64,000 nt of DNA from positions 184,296,973 to 184,360,972 of the forward strand of contig NC_066582.1 of NCBI RefSeq assembly GCF_024323335.1. The letters are read 5' to 3'. Origin of the DNA: Lathyrus oleraceus. Lineage: Eukaryota; Streptophyta; Magnoliopsida; Fabales; Fabaceae. Below are positions 9,778 through 18,341 of the stretch, piece by piece (position 1 is the stretch's first letter; each line of letters opens with the position of its first letter). Below the pieces are notes generated by a model. That model had not been told where the DNA came from, did not search any database, and worked only from the letters and a program-made list of their open reading frames with translations. The translations under genes were made by a program, and so were the position numbers.

Positions 9778-12700
9778 TCATGCGAAGTATTTTTTGACTA
9801 CATCTGAGTTAACAGGGGACGGGAAATCTTCACCATCCATAGTTGTAAGCATCAAGGCTCCACCGGAGAAGACCTTCTTAACAACATATGGACCTTCGTA
9901 ATTAGGAGTCCACTTGCCCCTGTTATCTGTACCGGGAGGAAGGATCCTCTTCAAAACTAGATCACCAGTTTGAAATGTCCGAGGACGCACTTTCTGATCA
10001 AAGGCTCGCTTCATCCTTCTCTGATACAACTGCCCATGGCACACAGCTGCTAGCCGTCTCTCTTCGATGAGGCTTAACTCATTAAACCTTGTACGAATCC
10101 ACTCGGCTTCGTCCAGCTTGACATCCAATAATATCCTCAGAGAAGGGATCTCCACTTCAAATGGTAGGACTGCTTCCATACCATACACAAGGGAGTACGG
10201 GGTTGCCCCGGTCGACGTACGCACTGAAGTACGGTATCCATGCAAAGCGAAAGGCAGCATCTCATGCCAATCCTTGTACGTAACGACCATCTTCTGCACA
10301 ATCTTCTTGATATTCTTGTTTGCCGCCTCTACAGCACCGTTCATCTTCGGTCTGTAAGGAGAAGAATTGTGATGTTCAATCTTGAAATCTCTGCACAGTT
10401 CTTTCATCATCTTGTTGTTGAGATTCAAACCATTGTCAGTGATGATTCTCTCAGGGACTCCGTAACGACAGATGATTTCTTTCTTGATGAACCGGGCAAC
10501 CGCTTGTTTGGTAACGTTAGCGTAGGAAGCTGCTTCCACCCATTTGGTGAAGTAATCAATCGCAACCAAGATGAAGCGATGTTCATTCGAAGCAGTAGGC
10601 TCAATCTTCCCAATCATATCAATGCCCCACATGGCGAACGGCCAAGGCGAGTTCATGACATTCAACGGGCTTGGTGGTACATGCACCTTATCAGCATAGA
10701 TTTGACACTTATGGCACTTCCGAGCGTATTTGAAGCAATCGGATTCCATAGTCATCCAATAATACCCGGCTCTCAATAGCTTCTTCGACATTGCATGACC
10801 ACCAGCATGGGTACCAAACGAACCCTCATGCACTTCCTGCATCAACATGTCTGCTTCGTGTCGATCCACACACCTGAGCAAGACCATGTCAAAATTCCTC
10901 TTATACAGCACATCATCCTGATTCAAATAAAAGCTTCCAGCTAGCCTTCTCAGAGTTTTCTTGTCATTCTTTGATGCACCTTCAGGATACTCCTGAGTCT
11001 TGAGGAAGTTCTTGATATCATAGTACCACGGCTTCTCATCAATCACAACCGACTCGGCTGCAAACACATACGCAGGCCTCTCGAGTCGATTCACCGTAAC
11101 ATGTGGCACGTGATTCCACCAATGAACTTTTATCATGGAAGATAAAGTAGCCAAAGCATCAGCCATCTGATTCTCATCCCGGGGGACATGATACAACTTC
11201 ACCTTTTTGAAGAACGTCAGTATTCTTCTGGTGTAATCTCTATACGGAATCAAATGCGGCTGGTTCGTATTCCAATCTCCATTGACCTGATTGATCACTA
11301 GAGTTGAATCTCCAAATATGTCAAGAGTTTTGATCCTCAGATCAATGGCTTCTTCTATCCCCATGATACTAGCCTCATACTCAGCTTCGTTGTTGGTGAC
11401 ATCAAACGTCAATCTGGCAGAAAAAGGCACATGAGCACCTTTAGGATTGATTAGTACTGCACCAACACCATTACCATTCACATTCACAGCCCCATCAAAC
11501 ATCAATGTCCACTTGTCATCAGGATCCGGTCCTTCCTCGACAAGAGGCTCTTCACAATCTTTCATCTTTAGATACATGATGTCTTCATCAGGGAATTCAA
11601 ACATCATAGGCTGATAATCATCAATCGGTTGTTCAGCGAGGTAGTCCGACAAAACACTACCTTTGATAGCCTTCTGAGACGTGTACTGGATATCATACTC
11701 AGTTAAGATCATCTGCCAACGGGCAACACGTCCGGTGAGAGCCGGCTTCTCAAAGATATATTTCACTGGATCCATCTTAGAAATCAACAGGGTAGTATGG
11801 TTCAACATATACTGCCTCAGTCGGCGAGCAGCCCAGGCCAAAGCACAGCAAGTTTTCTTAAGCTGTGAATATTTGATTTCACAGTCGGTAAACGTTTTGC
11901 TAAGGTAGTATATGGCATGCTCTTTTCGACCAGACTCGTCATGCTGTCCCAATACGCACCCCATCGAAGTCTCGGTAACTGACAGGTACATTATCAAAGG
12001 TCTCCCTGGAACTGGAGGGATCAGGATTGGAGGTTTCTGTAAATACTCTTTAATCTTGTCAAAAGCTTTCTGACAATCATCATTCCACTTGATAGCCTGA
12101 TTCTTTCTAAGCAGTTTGAATATTGGTTCACACGTGGCAGTTAGGTGAGATACAAACCTTGCAATGTAGTTCAATCTCCCTAAAAACCCACGAACCTGCT
12201 TTTCTGTTTTCGGTTCTGGCATCTCCTGAATAGCTTTGACTTTTGCTGGATCGACCTCAATCCCTTTCTCACTGACAATGAAGCCTAACAGCTTCCCTGA
12301 TCTCACCCCGAATGTACACTTGTTCGGATTCAGCCTCAGTTTGAACTTGACCAACCTGTCGAACAACTTCTGCAAATTAACCAGGTGCTCCTCTTCTGTC
12401 TGCGACTTTGCAATCATATCATCCACGTACACTTCAATCTCTTTGTGCATCATGTCATGAAAGAGAGTCGTCATTGCCCTCTGATAGGTAGCACCGGCAT
12501 TCTTCAGCCCAAATGGCATCACCTTATAGCAGAACGTGCCCCAAGGTGTAATGAATGTCGTCTTTTCCATGTCCTCTGGCGACATCTTAATCTGGTTATA
12601 GCCCGAGAAACCATCCATGAAAGAGAATACCGAGGATTGAGCCGTATTATCCACCAATACATCAATGTGAGGTAATGGGAAATCATCTTTCGGACTCGCT

Positions 12701-13245
12701 CTGTTCAGATCCCGGTAATCGACACACATTCTGACTTTGCCATCCTTCTTCGGCACCGGAACGATGTTGGCTACCCACGGTGGGTAAGTGGTTACTGACA
12801 AAAATCCAGCATCGAACTGCTTCTGAACCTCTTCCTTGATTTTAACTGCCATATCAGGACTCGTTCTACGAAGCTTCTGCTTGACCGATGGACAATCATC
12901 TCTGAGAGGTAGTCTATGAACCACAATATCAGTATTCAGCCTAGGCATATCTTGATAAGACCAGGCGAATATCTCAATATACTCTCTCAGCATCTCAATT
13001 AACCTGCTCTTGACCTCAGGTTTCAAAGCAGCCCCAATCTTGATGTCTCTTCTGGCGTCCTCAGTACCAAGATTAACAATCTCCAACTCTTCCTGATGAG
13101 GTTGGATGACCCTTTCCTCCTGTTTCAACAATCTAGCCAATTCTTTCGGGAGTTCACTGTCTTCATCAATCTCCTCTTCAGCTTGGTAGATGGGATTGTC
13201 GAAATCATACTGAGCCATAACAGATTTGTTCATAGTGGATGCCAT
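9778..13245 (-). CDS. pol: E1 Pol: reverse transcriptase, two RNase H domains, integrase
   Basis: 1155 codons, uninterrupted. It copies the element RNA and inserts the cDNA into the genome. Seen: RT with VDYRDLN near residue 178 and the catalytic YVDD at 273-276; a gypsy-type RNase H follows; then a second archaeal-type RNase H with D584 (FDGA), NEAEYEA, D646 (GDS) and ADALA; then integrase with an HHCC zinc region (HEAD...CHKC), D876 (GIDMIG), D937 (TDNG) and E973, a correct DD35E spacing. Dual RNase H is the known mark of the Tat lineage. The ATG lies 10 nt after a candidate splice acceptor (13256), so Pol is probably made as a Gag-Pro-Pol fusion from spliced RNA rather than started here. 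All catalytic residues are present and no frameshift is seen. Confidence 0.96.
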   Translation of the reverse strand: MASTMNKSVMAQYDFDNPIYQAEEEIDEDSELPKELARLLKQEERVIQPHQEELEIVNLGTEDARRDIKIGAALKPEVKSRLIEMLREYIEIFAWSYQDMPRLNTDIVVHRLPLRDDCPSVKQKLRRTSPDMAVKIKEEVQKQFDAGFLSVTTYPPWVANIVPVPKKDGKVRMCVDYRDLNRASPKDDFPLPHIDVLVDNTAQSSVFSFMDGFSGYNQIKMSPEDMEKTTFITPWGTFCYKVMPFGLKNAGATYQRAMTTLFHDMMHKEIEVYVDDMIAKSQTEEEHLVNLQKLFDRLVKFKLRLNPNKCTFGVRSGKLLGFIVSEKGIEVDPAKVKAIQEMPEPKTEKQVRGFLGRLNYIARFVSHLTATCEPIFKLLRKNQAIKWNDDCQKAFDKIKEYLQKPPILIPPVPGRPLIMYLSVTETSMGCVLGQHDESGRKEHAIYYLSKTFTDCEIKYSQLKKTCCALAWAARRLRQYMLNHTTLLISKMDPVKYIFEKPALTGRVARWQMILTEYDIQYTSQKAIKGSVLSDYLAEQPIDDYQPMMFEFPDEDIMYLKMKDCEEPLVEEGPDPDDKWTLMFDGAVNVNGNGVGAVLINPKGAHVPFSARLTFDVTNNEAEYEASIMGIEEAIDLRIKTLDIFGDSTLVINQVNGDWNTNQPHLIPYRDYTRRILTFFKKVKLYHVPRDENQMADALATLSSMIKVHWWNHVPHVTVNRLERPAYVFAAESVVIDEKPWYYDIKNFLKTQEYPEGASKNDKKTLRRLAGSFYLNQDDVLYKRNFDMVLLRCVDRHEADMLMQEVHEGSFGTHAGGHAMSKKLLRAGYYWMTMESDCFKYARKCHKCQIYADKVHVPPSPLNVMNSPWPFAMWGIDMIGKIEPTASNEHRFILVAIDYFTKWVEAASYANVTKQAVARFIKKEIICRYGVPERIITDNGLNLNNKMMKELCRDFKIEHHNSSPYRPKMNGAVEAANKNIKKIVQKMVVTYKDWHEMLPFALHGYRTSVRTSTGATPYSLVYGMEAVLPFEVEIPSLRILLDVKLDEAEWIRTRFNELSLIEERRLAAVCHGQLYQRRMKRAFDQKVRPRTFQTGDLVLKRILPPGTDNRGKWTPNYEGPYVVKKVFSGGALMLTTMDGEDFPSPVNSDVVKKYFA

Positions 13246-13255
13246 AAGACCAATT

Positions 13256-13496
13256 CTGCATGTTTAATGCTTTATTTTAGAAAAAGAGTTCAAAAAAGTC
13301 ACAAAAACAAAAACATTGCCATTTTTATTTTTTTAAAAATAAAAATACAAAAATAGAAAGACAGGGATCACAAAATTGTTTGCAAAACGTCCTTTATTAA
13401 TGATAATCATTGAAAACATGAGGCCCTACAATGAACCACTACGCCTTGGGCGGAACGTAGGGTTTTGTGCAGAATGAAAAAACAAAAGAAAATTAC
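13256..13496 (-). other. Candidate Ogre-type intron between gag-pro and pol
   Basis: Minus strand donor GTAATTTTC begins at 13496, inside the last codon plus stop of gag-pro; acceptor TGCAG ends at 13256. Removing these 241 nt deletes the stop codon and puts gag-pro and pol in one frame (2 nt + 10 nt before the pol ATG = 4 whole codons). The interval is T-rich, and a perfect 12-bp A/T inverted repeat with a 2-nt loop sits at 13321-13346. Known: Ogre elements have a partially spliced intron at this place. Splicing itself is inferred. Confidence 0.8.
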
Positions 13497-16400
13497 TCTG
13501 TCTGAAGAGTAACTTGAACTATATCCTCTGCAGTCCAGTTGTTGATCACTTCCCCTGGCGCACTCGGGCAGACCCAGCAGTCGAGATCACAATCACTGTC
13601 ACAGTCTTCCACATCGGTTGCAAAGACGGCACCGTGATTCATCAGCCCAGCGCTGGTAAAGGTACTAGGACCTGCTGCCCCCTGCTCTGCTCGGAGAGGC
13701 TCATAACCGATGCCAAACTTATCTTCTTTGACAGGCAAGTCCACCATCTTGCCCCAGCCTTCAACCTTACCAGAGTCAACCACCTCCTTAGCCTGCTTGT
13801 AGGAAGTGATAGAAGCACCTGGCTTCCTCTGCTCAGCATAGGCTACCTTTTCAAGCGCTACAGTCTCAAACGCCTGGCACAAAGTCTCATGGATCTCGCC
13901 ATCCACCTCGACATATTTGAACGAGGATAAATGACTCACCAAGATGTCCTCTTCACCGCACACGGTCACAATCCGACCGTTCCAGACGTATTTGAGCTTT
14001 TGATGGAGAGTCGACGAGACCGCCCCAGCTGCATGAATCCATGGACGTCCCAGAAGACAACTGTAAGCTGGCTGGATGTCCATGACGTAGAAGACGATGT
14101 CAAACTCCTCCGGGCCTATCTTTATAGGCAAAGTGATTTCACCAAAGACAGAACGCTTGGATCCATCAAATGCACGAACAACTAGGTCACTTGGCGTCAG
14201 CACAACCCCTTCAACCGGTATCTTCTTCAGGATTTGCTTAGGCAGCACGTTCAACGAAGATCCGGTGTCCACCAAGACATGAGACAGCACAGCCCCCTTG
14301 CACTCCATAGTGATGTGCAAGGCCTTGTTGTGATTCCGACCCTCGGGTGTCAAATCAAGATCTGTGAACCCCACACCATGTCGGGTACTCACATTGGCCA
14401 TTACACCCTCAAGCTGATTGACAGAAATCTCCTGAGGTACATACGCCATATTCAACATCTTCAGCAAGGCGTCTCTATGTGCCTCAGAGCATAACAGCAG
14501 GGAAAGGATAGAGATCTTGGAGGGAGTTTGATTGAGCTGATCTACAATCTTGTAGTCACTCTTCTTGATTATCCGCATAAACTCTTCCACATCTTTTTCA
14601 AACGAGCCACCAGGCACATTTGCTTGAGTAGGAGTTTCATCAACTACGGTCTGTTTGCCCTTAGCTCTAGCAGATGCCTCAGCATTGGCATCCCTCAACT
14701 GTTGAGGCGCAAACAGCCGACCACTGCGAGTAAAACCTCCTGGTCCACCCACATTGTCCACAGTTGGACTCGCAACCACAGGAGTTTTACTGGATGGCGC
14801 ACTAATTGTCACAGGCGCTTGATTCGAAGGCTTGACCCTGTTCTCAGCCCTTCTGTTGCTTCGGTAGGCATTGTCGTACCTCCAAGGCACGACATTATTG
14901 TTCTCGGCCCTTCTAACCGGAGCGATGATTGTTGTTGGAGTATTGGTAGCAACTGGTGCAGATATGGTAACTGGAGTACCACTTGTTGTAGGTGCACGCC
15001 CTTCAGATGGTTTGAAGAAGATTGTAACAGTAGACACTGCCCCACGCTCTCTGTTATCAACCCGGCCAAACTGAACACAGCCTCGATCCATCAAACTCTG
15101 GATACCAGCTCTCAGTAATTCACACCCATCAACTGACTCTGCACAGCTCAAACAGTCTTCACCACAGCCCGGATGAACACCACCACTCAGCAGACGGCCC
15201 TTAACCACCATCAGAGAAGTCTGAATCTCACTGACATTGACAACCAAATCCTCATATTCGACCCCTTCAATACAGTTCACCCGGTGAGCACCATGTGTTG
15301 GCATAGGATTGTTAACAACATTGGGCACGGGAGCAAAGTTGATCGTCTTAGCATCGATCAGGTCTTGGACTTTATGCTGAAAAGCCCGACATTTCTCAAT
15401 ATTATGCCCTGGTGCTCCCGAATGGAAATCGCACCGGACATTTGCATCGTACCCTGGTGGCAAAACAGTTGGTGGAGCCATGGTTCTCAATTCCATAAAA
15501 CCCAATCTGAGCAACTCAGGCAGTAGCTCAGCATAGGTCATGGGCAAAGGATCAAAACGTCTATCAGGCTGCAGCCTCTGCCTCGGCTGATAAGGGCGTT
15601 GCTGTTGTTGTTGTTGTTGTTGTTGTTGTCTTGGTTGTTGAGGAGGTTGACGTTGTTGCGGTGCAGGAATGGTCACTGCAGCAACCTGTCTGTACTGATG
15701 ATGGTTTCTGTTCGGCCCTCGGCGATGCTGAACAACACTAGCTTCACCTTCTCTACGGCGAGGTGCCCCAGAGAAAGGTTTCTTTGATGAAGAGGAACCC
15801 GCATCATTGATCTTCCCAGCTTTGATCAAACTCTCGGTTCTTTCACCACAAATTACAACATCAGAGAAGCTTCCAAATGGGCAACTCCCCATTCGGTCCA
15901 TGAACACTCCTTGCAGTGTGCCAATGAACATATCTGTCAACTCCCTTTCCAGCATAGGGGGTTGAACTCTTGCAGCAAGTTCACGCCACCTCTGGGCGTA
16001 CTCTTTGAAGCTCTCATTATTTTTCTGGCACAGACTCTGCAGCTGAGTCCGGCTCGGTGCCATGTCCATGTTGTGCTTGTACTGTCTGAGAAAAGCTTCT
16101 CCCAGATCCCTCCAACATCGGATGGAGTCTCGTTTCAACTCCATGTACCAATCCAGAGATGCCCCAGATAGGCTATCTTGGAAAAAATACATCCACATCT
16201 TCTCGTCATCGGTATATGTCGAGATCTTCCGATAGTAAGCCTGCACATGGGTGCGAGGGCAAGAAGTACCGTTGTACTTGTCGAAGGTAGGCGCTTTGAA
16301 TTTGTGGGGAATCCTCAAACCTTCCACTAACCCCATATTGGTGACATCGAACCCAAGAGAGTTCTGGCATTCCATCGCCCGGATCTTTTCAGCCAGGGCA

Positions 16401-16801
16401 TCGACCTTACGATCCCTATCTTCCATTCTAGCAACATCACCATCGTCCTCACTCGTCATCGTGAACATGTCCTCTTGTCTGTCAACAAGAGGATCCGGAT
16501 GACGCGCCGGAGCCCGGGTGGCTCTGACATTAACCTCTGCAGCAAGAGGCTGACCATCAACTCGTATTCCCCTAAGTTCATCTCCAGTGGCATAACCATG
16601 AACGGGAGCAGCAGCAACGTTGACATTCTCATATCCAGGTGGAGCAACAGGTGAACCGCGGTTAGACGCCTGAATAACCGTTTCCTGTCTCTGAACCAGA
16701 GCACGGAGCTCCTCCTGACCTTGAGCAACCCCTTGCATCATCGTCAAAAATTGGGCCATGTTCGCCCTCATCTCAGCCAATTCAGTCTGAACCTGATCCA
16801 T
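13493..16801 (-). CDS. gag-pro: E1 Gag-protease polyprotein
   Basis: Forms the capsid and matures the polyprotein. The open frame reaches back to an ATG at 16900 (1135 codons). I prefer the ATG at 16801 (MDQVQTELAEMRANMAQF) because a coiled-coil-like gag N-terminus starts there and the upstream residues overlap a possible leader splice acceptor. Residues below count from 16900. Gag core with the pattern FLRQYKHN...FKEYAQRWRELAARV near 270-320; a poly-Q tract near 425-440 (plus strand 15600-15630); a zinc-knuckle-like C-x2-H...GH-x4-C (CDFHSGAPGHNIEKC) near 490; protease DTGSS at 878-882 and LLGRPWIHAAG about 70 residues later. The TAA stop (13493-13495) overlaps the candidate splice donor, so unspliced RNA would give Gag-Pro only. 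Confidence 0.94.
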   Translation of the reverse strand: MDQVQTELAEMRANMAQFLTMMQGVAQGQEELRALVQRQETVIQASNRGSPVAPPGYENVNVAAAPVHGYATGDELRGIRVDGQPLAAEVNVRATRAPARHPDPLVDRQEDMFTMTSEDDGDVARMEDRDRKVDALAEKIRAMECQNSLGFDVTNMGLVEGLRIPHKFKAPTFDKYNGTSCPRTHVQAYYRKISTYTDDEKMWMYFFQDSLSGASLDWYMELKRDSIRCWRDLGEAFLRQYKHNMDMAPSRTQLQSLCQKNNESFKEYAQRWRELAARVQPPMLERELTDMFIGTLQGVFMDRMGSCPFGSFSDVVICGERTESLIKAGKINDAGSSSSKKPFSGAPRRREGEASVVQHRRGPNRNHHQYRQVAAVTIPAPQQRQPPQQPRQQQQQQQQQQRPYQPRQRLQPDRRFDPLPMTYAELLPELLRLGFMELRTMAPPTVLPPGYDANVRCDFHSGAPGHNIEKCRAFQHKVQDLIDAKTINFAPVPNVVNNPMPTHGAHRVNCIEGVEYEDLVVNVSEIQTSLMVVKGRLLSGGVHPGCGEDCLSCAESVDGCELLRAGIQSLMDRGCVQFGRVDNRERGAVSTVTIFFKPSEGRAPTTSGTPVTISAPVATNTPTTIIAPVRRAENNNVVPWRYDNAYRSNRRAENRVKPSNQAPVTISAPSSKTPVVASPTVDNVGGPGGFTRSGRLFAPQQLRDANAEASARAKGKQTVVDETPTQANVPGGSFEKDVEEFMRIIKKSDYKIVDQLNQTPSKISILSLLLCSEAHRDALLKMLNMAYVPQEISVNQLEGVMANVSTRHGVGFTDLDLTPEGRNHNKALHITMECKGAVLSHVLVDTGSSLNVLPKQILKKIPVEGVVLTPSDLVVRAFDGSKRSVFGEITLPIKIGPEEFDIVFYVMDIQPAYSCLLGRPWIHAAGAVSSTLHQKLKYVWNGRIVTVCGEEDILVSHLSSFKYVEVDGEIHETLCQAFETVALEKVAYAEQRKPGASITSYKQAKEVVDSGKVEGWGKMVDLPVKEDKFGIGYEPLRAEQGAAGPSTFTSAGLMNHGAVFATDVEDCDSDCDLDCWVCPSAPGEVINNWTAEDIVQVTLQTE

Positions 16802-17883
16802 GCTTCGTCGCTGATTAAGTCTTGTAGAATACCGGTGTGGTCGCTGATCAGCTATCCTGCCTGACACAGGAACCAGAGTGAGAAGTCGGCACAAGAACAC
16901 CTGTTATGCAAAATGGTATGTATATGATGTGCGTGAGGTGTATGCAAGTTAACTCTTTTTCTTTTATGCATTATTTTTCTGGAAAATAAACATGCTATGA
17001 TGCAAGTTATGCAGACATGACTGGTCAACTGCGTGTCACACGGCACAGGATCGAAGTTCCGACTTGAACTCAGAATCACCCATTCATCAGAAACCCAAAG
17101 TCCTCTGCAAGTCATCTGAACCCGATCTGAAGAACCAATTCATCCTCTGAGCAACCTTAAATTCAGCCCAGGGATCCGAAATAAACGGAACCCTCTGATC
17201 AATACCAGGGTCAAACCTCCGGTGTCCAGAAATAACGATCCATAAATCCGACTTATAAATATGACTCTGATCAACGGAACCAAAAGTCACTAACAAAATC
17301 ACCATCAGAACATGCATCTGTAAGAATCACCCTCCCCTCACAGGTAAATTCTAATCAGGTCATCCTAAGGCGGATAATAGTCTCGACAATCGGGCAGAGA
17401 TACTCAATGGGTTTGCCCTTTCGGGTGTGCCATTGTAGCTCTCCTGAGATCGTCTAAACCAAAGATCCGGGAAATGATCGGTCACCAGAGTCAACAGTTC
17501 AGAAAAAGTAACTCAACCAAAGTGGAATACCCACAGAGGCAAGCACTATCAAATGAACCTCATCCGGCTTGTGGTACATCATGCTGCCAAGCACATATTG
17601 ACCTAACATGAAGGAGGCAACATGAGACCACACTAATCCTAGGTGTATACTCGGGCCTGGGTTTTAGCCCCACTCAGAACACCCACCCCAAACAGAGGAA
17701 CCACCTGCACAGAGAACAGCTCAATGATAGTATGATGCATGCAAACATAAATGCAAACAATAAATGCAAACAATAAATGAAATGAATGCAATAAATAACA
17801 ACAAATAGAAACCAAAGCCCCAACCTAGAGAGCGCTAGGAGAGACTCGCTTAGGGAAGATGGACCAGCACAGGTCAACTTCAC
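16802..17883 (-). other. E1 5' leader between PBS and gag
   Basis: About 1.08 kb with no long frame on the sense strand, so the extra ORF1 of canonical Ogre elements is absent. Close to gag the minus strand has two acceptor-like sites (pyrimidine-rich CCTGTGTCAG near 16862, and GCATAACAG near 16900) that could end a leader intron. CA-rich microsatellite-like runs and AAATGCAAACAAT repeats lie around 17740-17790. Confidence 0.6.
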
Positions 17884-17885
17884 TT

Positions 17886-17903
17886 TCCCCAGCAGAGTCG
17901 CCA
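17886..17903 (-). promoter_or_regulatory. E1 primer binding site for tRNA-Arg
   Basis: Minus strand TGGCGACTCTGCTGGGGA, starting 2 nt after the LTR end (CA at 17906-17907). It is complementary to a plant tRNA-Arg 3' end including CCA (from memory of the tRNA family, which more often has CGGAGTCG; one base differs). A tRNA-Arg PBS is typical for Tat/Ogre. Confidence 0.85.
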
Positions 17904-18089
17904 GCTGACGCATTACGCGAAAAACCGGCGGGAAACGAAGAACAACAGAGCCGCCACCGTGCGTTATTTATCCCAAAAGAGGGAAAGGAAACGCTCAGAG
18001 TAAACCTGGAAAAAGCATGGTCTCGCGACCAAAGAGAATGGGATCGGGAGTCGGTTATGCGAAGGGAAGGTATTAGCACCCCTACGCAT

Positions 18090-18105
18090 CCGTCGTACTC
18101 GACGG
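18090..18105 (-). other. AGTA-loop hairpin in E1 U5
   Basis: Minus strand CCGTCG-AGTA-CGACGG, a perfect 6-bp stem. The E2 and solo LTR counterparts read CCGTAG-AGTA-CTACGG, a compensatory exchange of one pair. The flanks are conserved in all three LTRs. Confidence 0.65.
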
Positions 18106-18208
18106 GATCCACGCACAATAGGGAGGAAAATGGTTGCTAAAACACTGCTCAAATAAACATCTATACAGGCTGAAAGAGACACAGGATTACAGATAAGACT
18201 GACTCGGC

Positions 18209-18341
18209 AGGATACCGCATCCTGGGCCTACTTAGTCTATCAGGCATAGACATCAGAGTCAAAGTAGTTCGGCTTGGGGAAAACACATGCTCGCTAGGAT
18301 GTCGCATCCTATGCATATGTATCTCCTTTGGACGAAGGAGA
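18209..18341 (-). other. Hairpin modules in E1 5' LTR
   Basis: In plus-strand reading: AGGAT/ATCCT (18209-18223), GTCTAT/ATAGAC (18235-18251), TAGGATG/CATCCTA (18295-18311), TCTCCTT/AAGGAGA (18322-18341). Each pair of stems is followed by the ATCAGAG and TCGTAG/TAGTTCGGC motifs shared with the E2 and solo LTR modules. Further copies: TCTCAT/ATGAGA at 18711-18728; three 40-60-bp repeats with CACTGG-CTTACATCAGC lie between at about 18400-18560. Confidence 0.6.

Noticed and set aside
10240..10779. 179-codon plus-strand frame
   Set aside because: Shadow of the E1 pol gene on the opposite strand.
14528..15118. 196-codon plus-strand frame
   Set aside because: Shadow of the E1 gag-pro gene.
15600..15640. 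TTG/CAA microsatellite as a separate repeat
   Set aside because: It encodes the poly-Q tract of the E1 Gag and stays in frame, so it is part of the gene.
17884..17903. Possible tRNA-Arg gene
   Set aside because: Only the 3' 18-20 nt match; position next to the LTR end shows it is the primer binding site.
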